Assembly (NCBI RefSeq): GCF_001659605.2
Contig: NC_035163.2
Span: forward strand, 30,592,158-30,656,157
DNA length: 64,000 nucleotides
Origin: Manihot esculenta
Taxonomy: Eukaryota > Streptophyta > Magnoliopsida > Malpighiales > Euphorbiaceae
Reading direction: 5' to 3'
Both the position numbers and the translations under genes were made by a program. Under the pieces are notes generated by a model. That model was not told the origin of the DNA and did not search any database. It saw nothing but the letters and a program-made list of their open reading frames with translations. Positions 11,849 through 24,569 of this stretch are shown piece after piece (positions within the stretch are counted from its first letter, which is position 1; every line of letters starts with the position of its first letter).

Positions 11849-13636
11849 ATCAGACTAATTCAGATTCACGTCAAATAGACTTATAAAAAAGTAAAGTGGA
11901 TTATTTTCATATTCAAATTCAAACTCGAAATTGTTAATTAAAAGAAAAGTGAACCGTAATATTCCATCTCACCACTTGCGGTGAATACCTATTTAATACC
12001 CATGCATATCCATAGTAATTTATTCGTTCACTTTCTTATTCTACTTCAATTTTGATTCTTTTCACCCTCAGTTTGTTATATGTGATGTCTAAATATAAAC
12101 TCTTTTAGCTGAGATCAAGAGCAAGTAATTGTGGTGATCCTGTAAGAAAGGATTCATATATATCTCCCCAATACATTAAGAATAACAATGACTAACACAT
12201 CTTGTAATGGAGAGATTGTTCATTTGCCATTAATGGGCTTTCACAGGAAGATATTAATCTAGGGTCATAATCCATGTGTCTAATCATGTCCTAATGCCAT
12301 ACTAAAGCATTGCAATGAAAGGTCCTAACCCTTATCTTTAAGCAAGGAGTATCAAAGATAAGATCTTTTAATTATAGGCATATAAATCCAAAAGATGGAC
12401 CTGTAAGGATTGATTGATTTGTGTTGCAATTTCTTTTTACATCTCATTTTCCAGATAAAATGACATGGCTAATCTGATGGAAGGGAAGTGTTTTGGTCCC
12501 AAATGAGAGACAAAGTTGAAACTAGTCATATGGAGATCAAACATATGGATATCATGTCATTTTACTGACCCCAATTTACATGCAAAGTTGATAAACTTCT
12601 AAAAAAGTTTGTGAATGTTATGCTTTATTGAGCTCAGAAAAAGTAGAAGAGGAAAATTCCAAGCAGGTGGGGAAGTGTTTGATCACTTGCAACAGCTGGT
12701 TTTTCAGGGCTTGGAAAGTACAATAATTATGGATTTTTTTTTTCTTTCATCTGTATTCAGTTTTCAGAATGTGACTAACTGAAACACCATAATCACAACA
12801 TTCCCTTTAAGCAACATCATGGAAATAACTCATACACATACTTATCTATATTACCATAATCATTACTTGTGTATATACATCACAATCACTAAACTTTAGC
12901 TCAGCAGTACAGACTCATCTTTAGCATTATTAAACCTAGCAACTGATTTTGGTAGCCAGCTAGATCATAGTGCAAGCAAGAATCTTGGTGCCCATATATA
13001 GAAGTAGATAATGAAAGAAGCATTTTCACTAGTGAAAAAACAAACAGATTAAACTATACCAGTTGACTTCCACACAGCTATTATCCTTGTCTTGCAGGAT
13101 CTTTGTGTTATGTAGCTGTGCATTTATTATATTTTTATTTTTCAGAAATTTTTTAATATATTAATATGAAATTTTAATTTTTTATTAGTTTAGTGTACAA
13201 ATCTTGTACAGGCGGTGCATGCAAGATTTTTCTTTTATTTTTAACCAAATAACAATAAATCCATTGATTCTATTAATTTAAAAAGTATAAAAATTTAATC
13301 TTAATTTATTATTTATTTTTAAAAAATTTTGAGACTTTTATAGCACACCAACTGGGCTTACAAGTCGCAATAAGAGTAACACATCAACTGGGCCGGATGC
13401 TCATTGCAAATTTGCAATTACAAGTTACTCGGGGGATCAGACAAAAAAAAGGGACTTACTCGGGGAAGGAAATCTAAAATCAAATTGTCTAGGGGTCAAA
13501 TTGAAAAATATTTACCAAATCCCAAAACACGAAGTTTTCGAATTAGTAACGCAGCAGAAGAACATTTCCTCGGCCACCGGTCTTAGCTACTAGGATCTTC
13601 CATTGGGTAAAGGGAGGTTCGCACTTTGAAGAAGTG
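10659..13636. other. Long spacer with the DVL promoter and the SERINC promoter
   Basis: About 3 kb with divergent transcription starting from its two ends. I see no coding sequence or complete tRNA. It holds a long TA microsatellite (11792-11845). The last 250 bases, more GC-balanced, are probably the SERINC promoter and leader. Noncoding RNA cannot be excluded. Confidence 0.5.
11792..11845. repeat. (AT)27 microsatellite
   Basis: A pure AT dinucleotide run of 54 bases. It opens frames encoding Ile-Tyr repeats that are not genes. Such runs vary in length between individuals. Confidence 0.95.
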
Positions 13637-16600
13637 ATGCCGTGCCTTGGCTGCTTCGCCTCATGCTGTGCAACTATGACCTGTGGCCTCTGCACATCAG
13701 TGGCCTCCGGTGTATCCAAGAAATCCGCACGACTCGCTTACTGTGGTCTCTTTGGTCTCTCTCTGATCGTCTCCTGGATTCTCAGAGAAGTTGGTGCTCC
13801 GCTCTTGGAGAAACTCCCTTGTGAGTCCCATTCTTCATTTTCATTTTTATTTTCTATTGTTAATTTCTCTTTCCCTACGTCAATTTGATTCTCTTAGCCC
13901 TGATTGTTTGTGGATTTTGGTAATTTCGTTAGAAGAAAATTTATATTTGGGTATGATGAGTATTACATGCTGGTGCAACAAATTTCTGACAATTTTGATT
14001 GTTCGAACTTGTTGAAGATGCATTGGGTTTGTTCGTTTAAGCTTATTAAGGTGGGTTGCTGATTGGGTTACATTCAAGACGTTTTTTATTTTATTTTTTG
14101 CTTTAATTAGTAAAAGGTTTCACATTGTATTGTTTTTCCCGTCCATTTTTATTCACTTGGGCTGTTGGCTTCTTTGGTTTTCCTTGAATCTTTATGGTAC
14201 TAGCTGCCTAAAGTGTGTTATCATGCGCTTCAAATTTGATTCTGGCTGAAGTTTGATTGTAACTCAAAAATGTTTATTAGTATTCAACAAGTTTAGCAAT
14301 TTTAATTGCTGGATTATTTTGCAACAATTTGGTTAAAAGCCTAAGTAACTGAGAATATTTCTATCCGTAGGTTTTTTCATTTTGACATTGTTAAAATAGC
14401 TATTTAATTGATTTGTAGTTTCAGAACATCGATCAGCTTATAATTCATCAAATATTTTCTGAGTGTTGAATTAGTGAAATGAAACTTGTTCAGTTATAAG
14501 AATCTAATGTCATATATGTTTGCAGGGATAACGTCTTCTGATGCTCAATCAAAGGAATGGTATCAAATACAGGCAGTACTTCGTGTGAGCTTGGGGAATT
14601 TCTTATTTTTCACAATATTTGCTCTATTAATGATTGGTGTTAAAGATCAAAGTGATAGACGTGACTCATGGCACCATGGTGGATGGATTGCAAAGATGGC
14701 GATGTGGCTTCTGCTGGTTGTCCTCATGTTTTTCATGCCGAATGTCATTATCTCGATCTATGGTTAGTTAAGCTTCCTGGAATATTTATTTACAGCAAAC
14801 ATCATATCTACTTGCTTAACCGGGTCTAGTACAGGATTCTATGATCCTTGAAGTGACATAACTGTATACTTAAGTAAGGATACTGTTTGTTTTTAGGCTG
14901 ATTTTGGCCAATTTTTATTAAAAATCTGAATTAGTTGCAGTAAATGACTCCAGGATACTAAAGCCGCAAGAATTTTTTGTAAATGGCTTACTTTCATTGG
15001 CAATTATATCTGGTTGCTTAACTAGGCCTAGCACAGGAATCTGTCATCCTTGGACTGATGTGGCTTTACACTTAAATAAGGATACTGATTGATTTTGGGC
15101 TGCTTTTAACCAATTTTTATTAAAAAACTGAATGAGTTGAAGGAAATGGCTACAGAATACTAAAGTTGAACAAGAATCTTTATGACTTACTTTCATTGGT
15201 ATTTTTTTTTTTACTTTTTACTTTTCTTTCTTTTAAATGCTGGGAAAAGAATTGTTCCACTGATGAAGAACTAATCTTTTTGGTCTCTGCAACTATCATT
15301 AGGAACATCCCATCAACCACTTTGCAGGTCCTATTGGATCTTTCTCAGGTTATATTCAATTACATTTGCACGCGAGCAAGGAAATAAGCGTTGCTTATGA
15401 AACTAGACAATTTGACAGGTTATATTCAATTACATTTGCACGAGAGCAAGGAAATGAGCATTGCATAGGAAACTAGACAAGCTTTTACTCTTTTACTTAC
15501 CTTTCCTTCTATGATAATCATGATACTTCTCTTGGCCTATGATGTTGCCATTTAAGAAACCAATATTGTAATAACTTGTACTTTTTTATCCTGATGTTTG
15601 ATGCCTAATATCGTAATTGACCTGTACAAACAAAAAATTACTTGCAGGAACTATATCGAAATTTGGGGCGGGGCTGTTTTTGTTGGTTCAAGTGATTATA
15701 TTGCTGGACTTTACACACACATGGAATGATGCATGGGTTGAGAAAGATGAACAAAAATGGTTGGCTCAAGTTCATATATCTCATAAACTTTCCTTTTATT
15801 GCTACCGTTTGATTTCTGACATTTGAATTGCTTGATTTTAGGTATATTGCTTTACTTGTTGTATCAGTTGCATGCTACCTTGCAGCATTCACATTTTCTG
15901 GCATTTTGTTTATATGGTTCAACCCATCAGGCCATGACTGTGGCCTGAACGTCTTCTTCATTGTCATGACCATGATCCTTGCATTTGCTTTCGCAATAAT
16001 AGCGTTGCATCCCACGGTAAGGATAAGATTGTGGTCTTCTATTCATTAATGTCTCATAAAGCATATCATTTACTTACAGTAGCGAGTTTGTGAGCATAGC
16101 ATGTACAGTAATTGTGTGATCTTGTGAATGTAACCATCTGATTTACATTATTTTATGAAGTATTTCTTTTTATTATTATTTACATTTATTGAGTAACAGT
16201 TTCATCACTTATCCTGTGATTGTGAACCTGAACTTCGAATAGGTTAATGGAAGCCTCCTGCCTGCTTCAGTGATTTCAGTGTATTGTGCTTATGTTTGCT
16301 ACACGGGTCTCTCCAGTGAACCACGTGACTATGTTTGCAATGGTCTCCACAACAAAACGAAAGCAGTCTCCACAAGCACACTTGTGCTTGGGATGCTTAC
16401 AACAGTTCTCTCAGTCCTATACTCTGCTGTTCGTGCTGGGTCTTCAACAACATTTCTATCGCCACCATCTTCTCCTAAATCATCAGGTGATCTTCGTAAT
16501 TGAAAAAAAAAAAAAGAAAATAAAGGGTCTAGGAGGGCAGAATGAACCAAAAAAGAAGTGTTCCCGTTTTGACCATTATTAATTGGAAATCTGAACACCA

Positions 16601-16637
16601 TCCTCACCAAAGTTGTGAGGCAATCTTCATAACTGCA

Positions 16638-16680
<43 letters not shown>

Positions 16681-17681
16681 TAATTAATTAAAAGTTCTAG
16701 GAGGGCAGGATGAACCAAAAAGAAGTGTTCTCTTTTGACCATTATTAATTGGAAAACTGACCTAGTTCTCGCCCAAACAACTAGGCAGCTTATCAGTTTT
16801 CACCATTATTTATATCTGCTGACTATGAAATTCTTTCTTTATGTTATCTAACAAATGAAACAGGTGACAGTATGGTTTAATGGTCTTTGATACACAGGCT
16901 CTTTTACTCAATTTTCCAAAACATGACCCTTGAATATAGTGAAGAATTACTATATCTACATCCATTGTTGATGTTGCTGTTGTTACATTTATGTTTTTAC
17001 ATCTCTGAACTGGCGCGTGGAAGGATGCTTGAAAATGCTAAACTAGACAGATTTTAGCAGCTCCCATTTCTTGCCCTGTGGATTACCTACCTGCATATAC
17101 CAGTGGTATATGAGTAATCTTGCACAACATATGCTTGCTGCAAATTAATTAGTCGCAGAAAGGAGAGCTGCTTTTTGGTTTTCAGTCGCTTCAAAAGTTA
17201 AAAGTTTGATCTGTTAAAGAAGCAGTAAGCTTTTGTTCTCTTTTAACAGCTCCAAAGATGTCTTCAAATGTAGTATTTCTCTGATGAAGTTGATAGGATG
17301 TGTTCCTGAATCTGCAAAGCTAGTATTGGTCTCTAAATTCAGAACATCAAGTTTGACATGCTAAATGTTTCAAATGCTTGTGATGTAGGTGCAAAGAAAC
17401 CTCTTCTAGAAGAAGAGTTGGAAGAAGGAAAAGAAAAGGAGGAAAGAGAAGGGCAGCCTGTTAGTTACTCCTATACGTTCTTCCACTTGATATTTGCGTT
17501 GGCCAGCATGTACTCAGCCATGCTTCTTTCGGGGTGGACCAACTCATCCGAAAGCTCTGACCTGATAGACGTGGGCTGGACATCAGTTTGGGTTCGGATA
17601 TGCACTGAATGGGTCACTGCTGCACTGTATGTATGGACCCTTGTAGCCCCATTACTTTTCCCTGATCGTGAGTTCTTCTAG
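13637..17681 (+). CDS. SERINC/TMS-family membrane protein
   Basis: Six exons give 414 residues: 13637-13820, 14526-14762, 15648-15759, 15842-16016, 16243-16486 and 17389-17681. All junctions are GT-AG and phases close. The Cys-rich start (PCLGCFASCCATMTCGLC), GVKDQSDRRDSWHHGGW in exon 2, DFTHTWNDAWVEKDEQKW in exon 3, FSGILFIWFNPSGHDCGLN in exon 4, CAYVCYTGLSS in exon 5 and the terminal LFPDREFF are hallmarks of plant SERINC proteins. About ten hydrophobic segments span the chain. An acidic loop (about residues 320-340) precedes the last helices. Family members are proposed to incorporate serine into membrane lipids or to act as lipid scramblases; the plant role is not settled. The start is the ATG at 13637, giving the conserved Cys-rich amino terminus. 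Introns 2 and 5 contain local tandem duplications. Confidence 0.95.
14803..15200. repeat. ~200-bp tandem duplication in SERINC intron 2
   Basis: Two adjacent diverged units start near 14803 and 15006 (period about 202). They share in order 'ttgcttaac', 'acaggattctatgatcctt' / 'acaggaatctgtcatcctt', 'aaggatactg', 'caatttttattaaaaa' and 'cttactttcattgg'. This is an old local duplication without coding content. Confidence 0.8.
15346..15480. repeat. 70-bp tandem duplication in SERINC intron 2
   Basis: Two units of about 70 bases begin at 15346 and 15416 with CAGGTTATATTCAATTACAT and remain over 85% alike, so this duplication is younger than the 200-bp one just upstream. Confidence 0.85.
16525..16765. 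repeat. Short duplication flanking an AAT microsatellite in SERINC intron 5
   Basis: A unit containing TCTAGGAGGGCAGAATGAAC at 16528 recurs at 16696 (period 168), both followed by 'gaccattattaattggaaa'. Between them lies an (AAT)n run (about 16638-16677). Confidence 0.8.
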
Positions 17682-18768
17682 CTATCCTGTCACGTTATGT
17701 TTCCAAGGTACTGAACCTGTTACTGAATATGGCATGCCGGTGCTCTTTTGGGTTGTTTGTCTTGGTTTGGTGGGCTGTTTTTCTGGTTTTTGTAAAAGTG
17801 TGCCGTGTTAAGAATTGTAAGAGGGAAAGAGAAAGGAGAAGAGGGAATGAGAGGGAGAGTGTGAGAGAAAGGGGAAGAAGGAAAGACATATATATATATA
17901 TATATCTTTGTCTCATATTTTCTTTAATGGAAAATTATTTTTAAATGGAGAAACTTTTAATTTTAATGAAGTTAAATTTTAGTTACTAAACAGTTCAATT
18001 TCAAAACAGAAAGGCTAAAACCATTATAAGAGATAAAATACAAAAACAAAATAGTTAATTTCCTTATAAATATTTGTAGTTTGTATCAGTCTGGAGTTTT
18101 GTTTCTTGAAGAAAAATATAGATTTAAAAAAATTTATTTAATTTATTTAATCATATAAGAAATTGTCATTTCCTGTAGAAAGGAATATTTCTCTGCTCGG
18201 CACATTAAAAAAAATGAGACGACTTCTATTTCTTTTAGGAAATTATATAACTTTTTTCTATGGCCACATAAAACAGTTGGAGTAACTCTAATACGGTCAT
18301 ATAACTTTTCTACTAATATATTGAGCTACTAAATTTATAAAAATTTAATTAATTTTATAAAAATAATAGTATAGATGTCATAGGAAATACAACTCAATTT
18401 GGGTGTGGAAGCCATTATATATATATAAGGAAAAGCTTTCATTCTAATAAAATAAATATTTATGTTTTTTAAAAAATATTTATTTAGATGAAATTTATAT
18501 AAATTTGTAATGTAAAATTATAGGAAAATTTATATAAAATCTCGTATGTTCAAGAATTGCCTTTCTGAAGAAAAACCTCCGCTCCTCTACCCCCACTCTC
18601 ACCGGCCACGCGTTATCCTCGGCCGGCGCCTTCATTTACCAGTCCACCACCGCTCTACCAGAGGAAAACTTGAAAAAAAAAAAAAAAAGGTAAAAAAAAG
18701 AGGCAAACATATAGAAGCAGTGCCAGTAAAGAAAAAACCCCTTCCCTCTTTTCTCATTTCTCTTTAAC
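17682..18768. other. Spacer with SERINC 3' region and leader of the next gene
   Basis: Just after the SERINC stop is a purine-rich tract (about 17815-17885, gag/aga repeats) ending in a short TA run, probably 3'UTR. The middle is AT-rich without genes. About 18550-18768 is CT/GC-richer and probably forms the promoter and leader of the gene starting at 18769. Confidence 0.5.
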
Positions 18769-21700
18769 ATGCACCGACTCCTTTTCATCATGCCCTCTCC
18801 CTCTTCCTCTAAACCCCTCAAATTCTCCTCTTCTTCCTCATCAAACCCTAACCCCAATTCAGCTGCCTCCTCTTCTTCTCTTCTCTGTAGACACTCTCCA
18901 TCTGCCACCCTTGACATTCTAATTCTGATTCTGGTGCTTTTCTCAGGGATTTTCCTCATAACTTCTTACTTTTCCTATATCTTTCGTTCCTTTTCCATCA
19001 TCCTTTCTCACTATTCCCTCCATCTCTCAGTCCATGTCCCTCCCGTACCCTACATTTGCGGCTTCTTGGCGCTGTTCCTCCTCTCTATTCTTTTTGTTGA
19101 GTTCTGCTGTGGGCCCAGATCTCGCAAGTGCGAGAAGTCTGGATGCAAGGGGTTGAAGAAGGCGATGGAGTTCGATTTGCAATTGCAGACTGAGGATTGT
19201 GTGAAATCCAGTGGGGCCAAGGAGATCGATAAGTTGCCATGGAAAGGAGGGACTGAAGGGAATCCTGATTATGAGTGTCTTCGAGCTGAATTGCGGAAGA
19301 TGGCTCCGCCTAATGGAAGGGCTGTTTTGCTTTTCCGAGCCAGGTGTGGATGTCCCATCGCCAAATTAGAGGGCTGGGGTCTAAAGAAGGGTCGGCGCCA
19401 TAAAAAGTGAGTTTGACACCCCCTCCCTCTTTTTCCTTTCTGTTTTTGGTTTCTTTCATCGATTGAATTGGATTTGAGTTTTGCGGAAATGATTTCTTTT
19501 TTTTTTTTTGGAATAATTGTTTCTAAAAATCCTCGTATTTTTCTGTTTGATATTTGCATTGATGCCTTGCCTTCCTTGTGTGCTTATTAGATGCACGCGT
19601 CCCGTTTTCATTTGGGTGTGCTGCGGGTGAGAATTTTAGTTTCAGGTTGAAGTTATTTTCTGGCCTTGTTTGGTTCAAAATGCCCAAGTATATTTTGCAG
19701 AAGCTACACTTCCAAGGAATTAACTTGGAGGTAGATATAATTGTGTTGGAGGTAGATATAATTGTGATTGCTATACAAATCAACTTTTTAGAAAGTAAAA
19801 TTATTTTTAGATGGTAAAAGATAATAATATCTATAATATAATTTTAAATGTAATAAAGTAAGGGTTAAATTGGTAAATTCAATACAAGTTAACCAGTGAA
19901 GTGCAACTTACTAAGGTTTAGCCAGGTGAGTTACTTCCCTTGCACGAGGAAGATATTTCCTAAGAAGTTGATTTAAAATGCCAACTAAACAAGAGAGTTT
20001 TTTGCACTTCCTGGAAGTGCCACTTCCTTACTTTACTTACCCTCAACCAAACAAAGCTTCTGCGGAATGAGCTTGGAATGGAAGCAATGTTTTGTGTTTG
20101 AACACACTGTTATTTTCCTTTTCCTCTTCCTCATCATCAGCATTCTATTTGCATGATTTTTGCTAGCATTCTATTTGGATGATTTTTGCTTGCATTCAAT
20201 GCTAGCTGGCTGAATAATTTTGCGGCCAAGCAAGTTCTGAACACTATATGTTTTGTGAAATCCTTTTCCATTTTTTATGTTACTATGTATTATATCATTC
20301 ATGCAGAACAGTACATTGGTGGCCATAAACTTCAATTCTTGAATGAAGGCAGCTCTTGTGCTAATTGACTTTTATTCATTGTTTTGAGAGGGACCTTGAA
20401 AAGAAAATTGGAATATATGGTGGAGGTGTGAACAAGAAATTATATGTTGGTCGAACTTGAGTGTGGAGTCCTAAAATGTGATTATTTCTAATTAACAGTC
20501 AAGTTAATTAGAGGTTGTTAATAACTCAAGAATGGACTGAAGAACTTGGAGCTTGTTGTTTTACCTTGATAGGCAGATGAGCCTCAATGTTTATTCTATG
20601 AGGATGGCAGCTTCGTGCAAATAACATTGAAATTTAGTTCCAGTGAGTGATTCAAATACCATTATTAACAGGACAGAAACCTAGGATTATTCAGCTCAGT
20701 CGACATGTGGATGTGCATGTCCTTTTGAATTGTTTTATTAGGAATGATTTTTGCATTTTTCTTACTCTGCTGTTGTCTCTCTCTGTGGGGTGTGTGCGTG
20801 CATATGTCCTGGATTTGCAAGAATGTATGAGGACCTGTGGCACAATGAACTGATAATAACAAGATTCCCTGGAAGTTAAAATTTTACTTTATTTTTAATT
20901 TTCAAATCATTTACATCAGTTGACAGTCATAGATGTCTCATATGTTTATATGCATGTGTGTGATTATGTCTTGATGTGGAAATTGTTTTGGAGATGGGTG
21001 GAATTAATATTTGTATCTTGGCTTAGTTGAATTGTATATTGAGCATTTAACTACCTGATTTGGTTTTTTTTTTTTTTTTTTGCTTCTCCTCTTTCTCAAT
21101 AAATAGTATATGAAAAACAATTTTTACGCAGGAGATAAAAAGCCAACAATTTTGACAAATTAAATGGTCCTATGAATGATGTTCCAGAACTGCACTTAAA
21201 TTGCAAAATTTGGAACAAGCTTTTTTGCTGGAGAAGTATATTGCATTTTTACACATGAAATGAAACAGAATCAATCTTGTGCTTGATGTTCTCATGTTCA
21301 TTGAGTATGGTAGGTTGTTTACCCAAGTCAGATGGTGGAAGTGCTTAAAGTCAATAGTCAGCACCATAGGTTATGCTCCTTATCTGAAAGTAATAGTATA
21401 AATTAAGCAGTATTGCATTGCTAGTTAACAGTCTTTGAAGACACCCTCTTTTGTCTTAATTGATCATATGTTGTGTATTGATTTAATTGGATGACTTTCA
21501 GTTCTCTCTCCCTTTGTAGTCTTCATTCCTGCAGTTTTAGTTTTCTGGAAATTATTGTCTCTCATTGTGTTGTCCGAAATATAATCAAACTTCCTTCTGC
21601 AGTTCTGTTTGTTAGGTGTTCACATCCTAGCCTAAATTGTTGCATTTAGATGTTTTTATGAGCAAATGGCTCTCAAACTTCCAATGAACTTCATGTATAA

Positions 21701-22198
21701 CCTCTGATAACATTCACATCCTCATTTAATGGTGTCAGTTAGTTAGACATTTATGGTCTGATTTTGTTTTGTTTCACCACCTGATATTAGTAAGTTTGGT
21801 AGGGGTGCTGAAAGAGGTATCCACTATTCAGCATTCTCTTGGAGCGGAAGAAGAGGTGACTTGGGAATTTTTTTTTTTTTTTGCAATTATTTTTAGGCAA
21901 AAATTTTGATACTTGTAGCTTTTAAAATAGATTGTTTAAGCCTACTTTATGTACAAGAATTTGATAACTGTATATTTAATCACACAAAAGAAATTGTTGG
22001 TTGTTTATACTTCTTTTAGTAGCACTAATTTTTTTGATAGGTGTCTAATAAGGTTTTTTTTGTTTATTTTATAACGAAGGTAAGAGTCTGATAAGTTCAA
22101 TATTGTATTCTATTGCTATGACAAAAATTATTAAATCTTGTGGCAATTGCAGGGCTTTGGCTAATGTGTCGGTTAATGGAGGAGGAGATCATCGCTGA
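18769..22198 (+). CDS. Uncharacterised membrane protein of the At5g19025 / 'L34e superfamily' type
   Basis: Two exons, 18769-19406 and 22153-22198, encode 227 residues. The GTGAGT donor and AG acceptor join in phase, restoring a Lys codon and adding a 14-residue end, ALANVSVNGGGDHR. The chain has a Ser-rich head (1-45), a hydrophobic segment at 49-72, a second at 93-113, then a Cys-containing soluble part (C113, C114, C121, C126, C144). The conserved end has PDYECLRAELRKMAPPNGRA (167-186) and CGCPIAKLEGWG (193-204). Arabidopsis relatives, from memory, are At5g19025 and At3g06180, named after a weak resemblance to ribosomal L34e. There is no reason to think this is a ribosomal protein, and the function is unknown. 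A second ATG at codon 8 is an alternative start. The single 2.75-kb intron is unusually large for the gene. Confidence 0.85.
19726..19768. repeat. Short tandem duplication in intron
   Basis: The 21-base unit TTGGAGGTAGATATAATTGT plus one base occurs twice in tandem inside the 2.75-kb intron. No function is evident. Confidence 0.8.
20139..20196. repeat. 26-base tandem repeat in intron
   Basis: Two consecutive copies of a 26-base unit start with GCATTCTATTTG, continue 'gatgatttttgct' with one or two changes, and are followed by the start of a third copy. This is intronic with no coding content. Confidence 0.75.
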
Positions 22199-22470
22199 TT
22201 GTTTGTGATGGTCATTGTCAAGATCAAGGACCTCTTTATCTGTTTCTTCTCTTTACTATCTTGTTCATCTTCCAGATTTTGACTCCTCTCTTCTTGTAGA
22301 AGAGTACACTCTTCATCAGAACAAATTTGCGAATCCCATGATCTGGCAGTGGGTTCCCTTCAGTGTATCTATATCCGCAATTCCATGGGAGAGTTCTTGT
22401 TCCTAAAAGGATATACCAAACTAAATAGTGACTTTATCTCATTTCTGGAAGAATATACAAGTTGAATGGG

Positions 22471-22480
22471 AATAAATAAA
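22471..22480 (+). terminator. Candidate poly(A) signal of the At5g19025-type gene
   Basis: AATAAATAAA lies 273 bases after the stop codon. The intervening stretch is more GC-balanced than the DNA beyond, which suits a 3'UTR. Confidence 0.4.
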
Positions 22481-23137
22481 TATATTACTTTGCCGAATTG
22501 ATATTTGTTCACTTGATATTCAAGTTATTAGTCTTGCTCTTATTTGTTTCTTCCTTTTTCATACCCTGATGCACTTGGGGTCCCAACTAATGATACTAGA
22601 GTTGGCAAAAGCAATATCATTTTACCTGTGGGGGCGGAGCGTGTGGAATTAGTTGGGATTAAATATTTAACCAGGATAGGAATCCTTTGTAGCATTAGCC
22701 TTGGGCTATAAAAATCTATTTTGCAGTTGTCTAACGTCTAGTATACGATCAGAAGTGCAGGGATATTATGGGTATCATCAGAACAGATGAATTGGTGCAG
22801 TTCAACTTGGAATTTTTAGACGATAAAATGGTTCAAGCAGAGCCTGAAATTTTGAAATGTTAGAAATTCTGGGCAATGGAGCAGCTGAGACATGGTTTTA
22901 GAAGTTCCTTCTTTCTGCCTCATCTTATTTATCCCACAGGACAGCGTCACCAGAAATCGATATGCAGCTTCACCGGATCTTGGCATTAATCTTAGCCCTC
23001 TTAACTATCTAGTCTTATCTACTCTTAATTAACAAATTAATCTCTATATTTTAAAATTTCAACATTTAAATTTCCATATAATCTCTATATTTTAAAATCC
23101 AACACTTAAATTTCCATAATTATATTCATATTAAATT

Positions 23138-24507
23138 AGGGGTGTAATCGAGCCGAGCCGAGCCGAGTTTTGTAAAGCTCAAACTCGTTTATTAAAAAAG
23201 TTTGGAAGCTCGAGTTCGAGCTCGAGCTCGACTCGAGCTCTAATATTTGATTCGAGCTCGGCTCGAGAATTAAATATTATAATCGAGCTCGATTCGAGCT
23301 CGACTTGTGAAAGGCTCGTTCGATTTAATAACGAGTCTAATTCGAGCTCGAGCTCGAAAAGTTCGATTAAGAAGCTCGTTAATAAAATTCGAGTTCGAAC
23401 TCGAAAAACTCGATTAAGAAACTCGTTAAAAAAACTCGAGACCGAGCTCAAAATTAAAAAATTTGGTTTGAGCTCAAGTTCAGGCTCGAGCTCGAATTAA
23501 TAATTACACTTTAATCAGTTTTTAATCATCATTAATTTAAATAATATAAAATAAAGAGAGTGTACATAAAAAAAATACGTAACACAATTTTTAACTAAAA
23601 TAACATAAATAAATATAAATTCAACAATATAATAAAATTAGATTACACACAAAATTTAATATCAAACGAATAAAGTTGATTTCAACTTTCAACAGTTGAA
23701 ACAAGCTAATATAATTTAATTATCTTCATAATCATCTTCATGCTTGTTCAATTAGTTAACTTGAATTTCAACTTCAACATTCATATAACCTTAATTAATT
23801 ATTATTAATATACTTTGATAATTATTATCATCTTTTATATTGTATGCTTAATTATATACAAAAAATTTATTATAATTATACTTTAATTTTAAAATGTATA
23901 TAATTTTTACAACTCAATTTATCATGTAGTACTATAATTTTAAAGAATACTTATTATAATAATTAATATTAATTATTTGTGATTATACATTAATTTTATG
24001 AAATCTTATTATAATAATTATATACAAAAAATTTTTATAATTTAATTTTAAAGAATATTAATTATAATAATTAATCTTAATTATTTGTAATTTTCAATAC
24101 TATAATTTTCAAGTATTTATAATAGTTTAAATTTTATAACTTTATAGTTATTTTTATTTTTTTAATAATATATATGAACTTGTTCATAAATTTATTTAAC
24201 GAATTAGTTCACCAATTTATTTAAACAATATTACTCACGAGCCTATTTAACGAGTCTGCTCGCGAGCCTTCTCAACGAGCCTGCTCGCGAGCCTTCTCAA
24301 CGAGCCAGCTCGCGAGCCTAAAAACGAGCCAGCTCGCGAGCCTTAACGAGTCGAATACTATGGAGCTCAAACTCAGCTCGTTTAAGTGACGAGCCTCAAA
24401 ATTGAGCTCGAGCTTGGTTCGTTTAAAAAACGAGCCGAACTCGGTCGAGCTTTTATCGAGTCGAATCTCGAGTAGCTCACGAATAGTTTGGCTCATTTAC
24501 AGCCCTA
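23138..24507. mobile_element. Non-autonomous hAT-type transposon
   Basis: Left end TAGGGGTGTAATCGAGCC and complemented right end TAGGGCTGTAAATGAGCC form terminal inverted repeats. The flanks tattaaat (23130-23137) and tattagat (24508-24515) match at 7 of 8 positions, fitting the 8-bp target duplication of hAT elements. Both subterminal zones are packed with GAGCTCGAG / GCTCGCGAGC motifs, which is typical of hAT transposase-binding regions, around an AT-rich middle. No transposase is encoded. Open frames in the repeat zones read as Glu/Leu/Arg-rich low-complexity strings and are not genes. Confidence 0.85.
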
Positions 24508-24569
24508 TATTAGATGTCATTTTATTTATAATTTTGTTAATCAACCGATTAAAAAGAGAATCAATATTT

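Noticed and set aside
11585..11886. Frames with long Ile-Tyr runs
   Set aside because: Produced by the TA microsatellite.
17695..17944. Frames rich in Leu/Ser (minus) or Arg/Glu (plus) after the SERINC gene
   Set aside because: They translate a purine-rich gag/aga tract that is most likely 3'UTR.
18546..18959. Frames overlapping the start of the At5g19025-type gene, including a Glu-rich minus-strand one
   Set aside because: The Glu-rich frame is the antisense of the Ser codon run in the real gene; the plus-strand one is leader sequence.
23179..24496. Minus-strand frames of 74-90 codons rich in Glu, Leu, Arg and Ser
   Set aside because: They are translations of the repeated GAGCTCGAG and GCTCGCGAG words in the hAT element ends, not genes.
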